Below are positions 61,659-64,000 of a stretch of 64,000 nucleotides of DNA, in pieces. Each line of letters begins with the position of its first letter. The stretch's first letter is position 1. Position numbers and translations under genes: made by a program. The stretch is from Diospyros lotus (lineage: Eukaryota; Streptophyta; Magnoliopsida; Ericales; Ebenaceae): contig NC_068338.1 of assembly GCF_014633365.1 (NCBI RefSeq), forward strand, positions 51,285,716-51,349,715, written 5' to 3'. The notes under the pieces are model-generated. The model worked only from the letters and a program-made list of their open reading frames with translations. It did no database searches and was not told where the DNA came from.

Positions 61659-64000
61659 ACCGAATTTTGACTCCAAAAGTAGTGGTGGCACCATGCGGGT
61701 TGAATTCAACTTGGATCTGTGGACCGAAGATCCGGCTAAGAAAATAAATTTAAAGAAGAGGGTCCGTCAGATGTTTTATTATTAGTTTAATTAATTAATA
61801 GTAATGGCCATTAAATACATAAAATAATTTTGTTATAAAATTTTATTTTTCTGTTCAGTTGATAAACCTTTGTCAATAAAAACTTTTTCTCTCAAAAATG
61901 TCGAAGCTCTTTGGATTATACTGAGTGAAAATGATTTAGATTATAAGTGTTCATATTTTAAATTTTGAAAATGTTGATCGCAATGTTGATGGAGATAAAA
62001 TAAATATTTTTAAAATTAATTATAGCTAAATTATTAATTTAAATAAAATTAAATGGTGACATCTCAATTTCACTTCATCCAAAGTTATGAAAACAGTATA
62101 CAATAAATCCATAACATTTGAAAATAATGTCTATTTATTGTTACTTAGTTATTGCCTTGAAATAATATTTAGCATTATTTATATCAATAAAATAGATTTT
62201 AAAATTTTATCCAAATTTTAAAATATTAAATGTCATGTTATTATCATTTTACAAATAGTCTCATTTCTTTTATTACAAAATATTCTACTTATAATATAAG
62301 ATAGACATATCAATTTTTTATTTGGAAAATAATATTTTAAATATATAATTACTCTTTAAAAATAAAATACTAATATAATTTTTACTTTAAGTCTTCAAAA
62401 TTAATAAAATTGTAAAATAGATTGAATTTGAAAGGCCACTCTTAAAATTCATCATATTATTTATTAAGTTTATCACTTAAAATTAAAATATAATATTTTA
62501 TTATAATTTCAAATAATATATACAAAATTAAAACATGTGTCACTTATTATATTTTAATTAATAACTATTTAGGACATCATTTTATTTTATTTTTATAATA
62601 TATAAATTGAAGAAAACTCTAATATATAAGTTTTCGATAAAGACTATTACATTCTCTTTTATAATTTACTGGCACCTACTCAAATCGAGCTTGTAGATTA
62701 TTCTATTTAATTTAATAGTAATTCTTATAATTTATTTTATTAAATTTTAAAAAAATTAATAAATTATATGATCTATGAAATTTTACAAGTAAAGGCCCAA
62801 ATATTTAAACATACAAAAATAAATAATTAATTTTAGTAAAAAAAAAACAAATATTTGCAATGCATATTATTTAATGTATGTGCTTCCTCTGTGTTTCTTA
62901 TATGATAACATTTGGGAGTTGGTCTAGATAATCAAATATATTAATTTATTATTTTTGGGAGTTGGTCTAGATAATCAAATATATTAATTTATTATTAAAA
63001 ATAATTAAAAAAAACTACATATTATGAGATCAATTCACAAATATAACAAGAGTAATAATAACAATTAAAGACAAGTCATAAACAATAGAAATACGAGATA
63101 ACAAATAGAATCAAATCATCCAAATATGTGCCACTATTGAGCATTCAATAGGTGGGCACTTGAAAGTTTTGGTATCAGAAGAGCACAAAAATTTCTAAAT
63201 CATAATTTATGCAGTCTTCAATTCGAAACTAGGACGGAGTCAGCATAGGCCCAGTGCGGGGCATGACCCTCCATTAATTTGGCCCACACTGAGACTACCC
63301 AAAATCTGCAAACCCTCCAATGTCTCACCTTTATTTTCTCTTTCATTCAAGCACCCGTCCTCAGTCGCCGCCCACCCCTTTGCGCCCTGCCCTTCACAAT
63401 TAAATAAATTATATTAATTTTTAATATATTTATATTATTTATTATTATTTTTTTTAATAAATTTTGCCCTAAGTAAAAATATTTTCTTGCTCTGCCCCTG
63501 TCCGAAACAACTTATAAGGTAATACACGAGTCTATAGGAATATATATGCTGCTTTGAGTCAAATGTCTACTAGCATCTTTCATTAAATAAACATCGTCAT
63601 TGCATTGAACAAACAAATAACAGGAAGGCTTCTGGCTGTTGCATCCATCCACCAGTATCATCATCTCCAGAGCCCAGCAGATAGATTACTCGTTGAGTTT
63701 AAATGGCAAAATTATATTTTATATGCTTAATTGTAAAGAAAACGAACAAAAATGAAAATGTAGAAAGAACTTCAAAGGCAAATTGAATAGCACAGTAGCC
63801 CAGCAGAGTATACATATAATTCAAGAGTTATCAAAGTACTGCTATCAAAGATGTTATTATGTGTGATTCAAATAATGTTGATTTATTGCTTGATATATTC
63901 ACTGGTTTATTTGCATTATATTTTTGTAATACGTCGTTACTACTTTTACTTGGCTGGTTTTATTGGAGCCATTGATCGATCGGCTCTTGAATCTCATATG
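61659..64000. other. Intergenic, AT-rich to the window end
   Basis: No gene recognised. Contains a 43-bp tandem duplication (62912-62997) and, at about 63230-63495, a probable MITE relic: left CGGAGTCAGCATAGGCCC with GGGGCATGACCC, right with GGGCAAAATTTATTAAAAAA-like and CGGACAGGGGCAGAGC in inverted orientation. The final 150 bp show no clear gene start. Confidence 0.4.
62912..62997. repeat. 43-bp unit present twice in tandem
   Basis: Units begin TTGGGAGTTGGTCTAGATAA at 62912 and 62955 and are identical over most of their length. Confidence 0.9.

Noticed and set aside
60742..61785. Plus-strand frames over the PPR4 remnant
   Set aside because: Antisense of the RRM and Ser-rich exon; no independent motif.

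Overview
The window is plant nuclear DNA, most likely from a eudicot. Genes have many short introns and AT-rich intergenic DNA. Two gene products (Ycf20-like, ABCB28-like) look nuclear-encoded and plastid-targeted. DNA transposons, a Helitron-like element and LTR retrotransposons fill introns and gaps. The species cannot be fixed from sequence alone. Nothing is prokaryotic and no CRISPR array, operon or convincing tRNA gene was seen.

Five genes read as intact. On the minus strand these are a single-exon Ycf20-like plastid protein (5717-6184), a 16-exon plastid half-size ABC transporter of the ABCB28 type (18453-27733, 718 codons) and a 7-exon type-B response regulator (42739-54107, 597 codons). 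On the plus strand they are a PEPKR2-type Ser/Thr kinase (13242-16683, 523 codons) and a TraB-domain protein (34487-38268, 392 codons). Every exon chain was built by hand from donor and acceptor sites, and all keep frame. Three gene remnants are also present: a frameshifted, 3'-truncated CCCH/WD40 (ZFWD) gene (2298-4377), a short CYP81-type cytochrome P450 scrap (about 40172-40545) and a decayed first exon of a PPR4-like RRM/PPR gene (60772-61634).

Mobile DNA, left to right: a probable solo LTR with a primer-binding-site relic beside the truncated ZFWD gene (1390-1754); a small palindromic MITE (4677-4849); a hAT-type element with an 8-bp target duplication (6742-7640); a CACTA-like element (8176 to about 10450); a probable hAT relic in the kinase intron; an RTE-type LINE scrap in an ABCB28 intron; a 3.7-kb Helitron-like element full of about 240-bp AT-rich tandem repeats (29241-32926); a 1-kb foldback element just upstream of the TraB gene (33190-34180); a hAT-type element inside a TraB intron (36903-37658); a Mutator-type MITE with a 9-bp target duplication and, directly against it, a 5.2-kb Copia element, both in the first intron of the response regulator (47553-48507 and 48516-53695); and a gag-only LTR retrotransposon with a 2.3-kb solo LTR nested inside it (54696-60163).

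The genes do not form one pathway. The Ycf20-like protein and the ABC transporter act in plastids, the kinase and response regulator are signalling proteins, and the TraB protein is of unclear role. I found no clearly undescribed molecular system. The most notable points are an unusual number of GC-AG introns (4 of 30 in the intact multi-exon genes), the layered insertions in the response-regulator intron, and the gag-only LTR element with its nested solo LTR.
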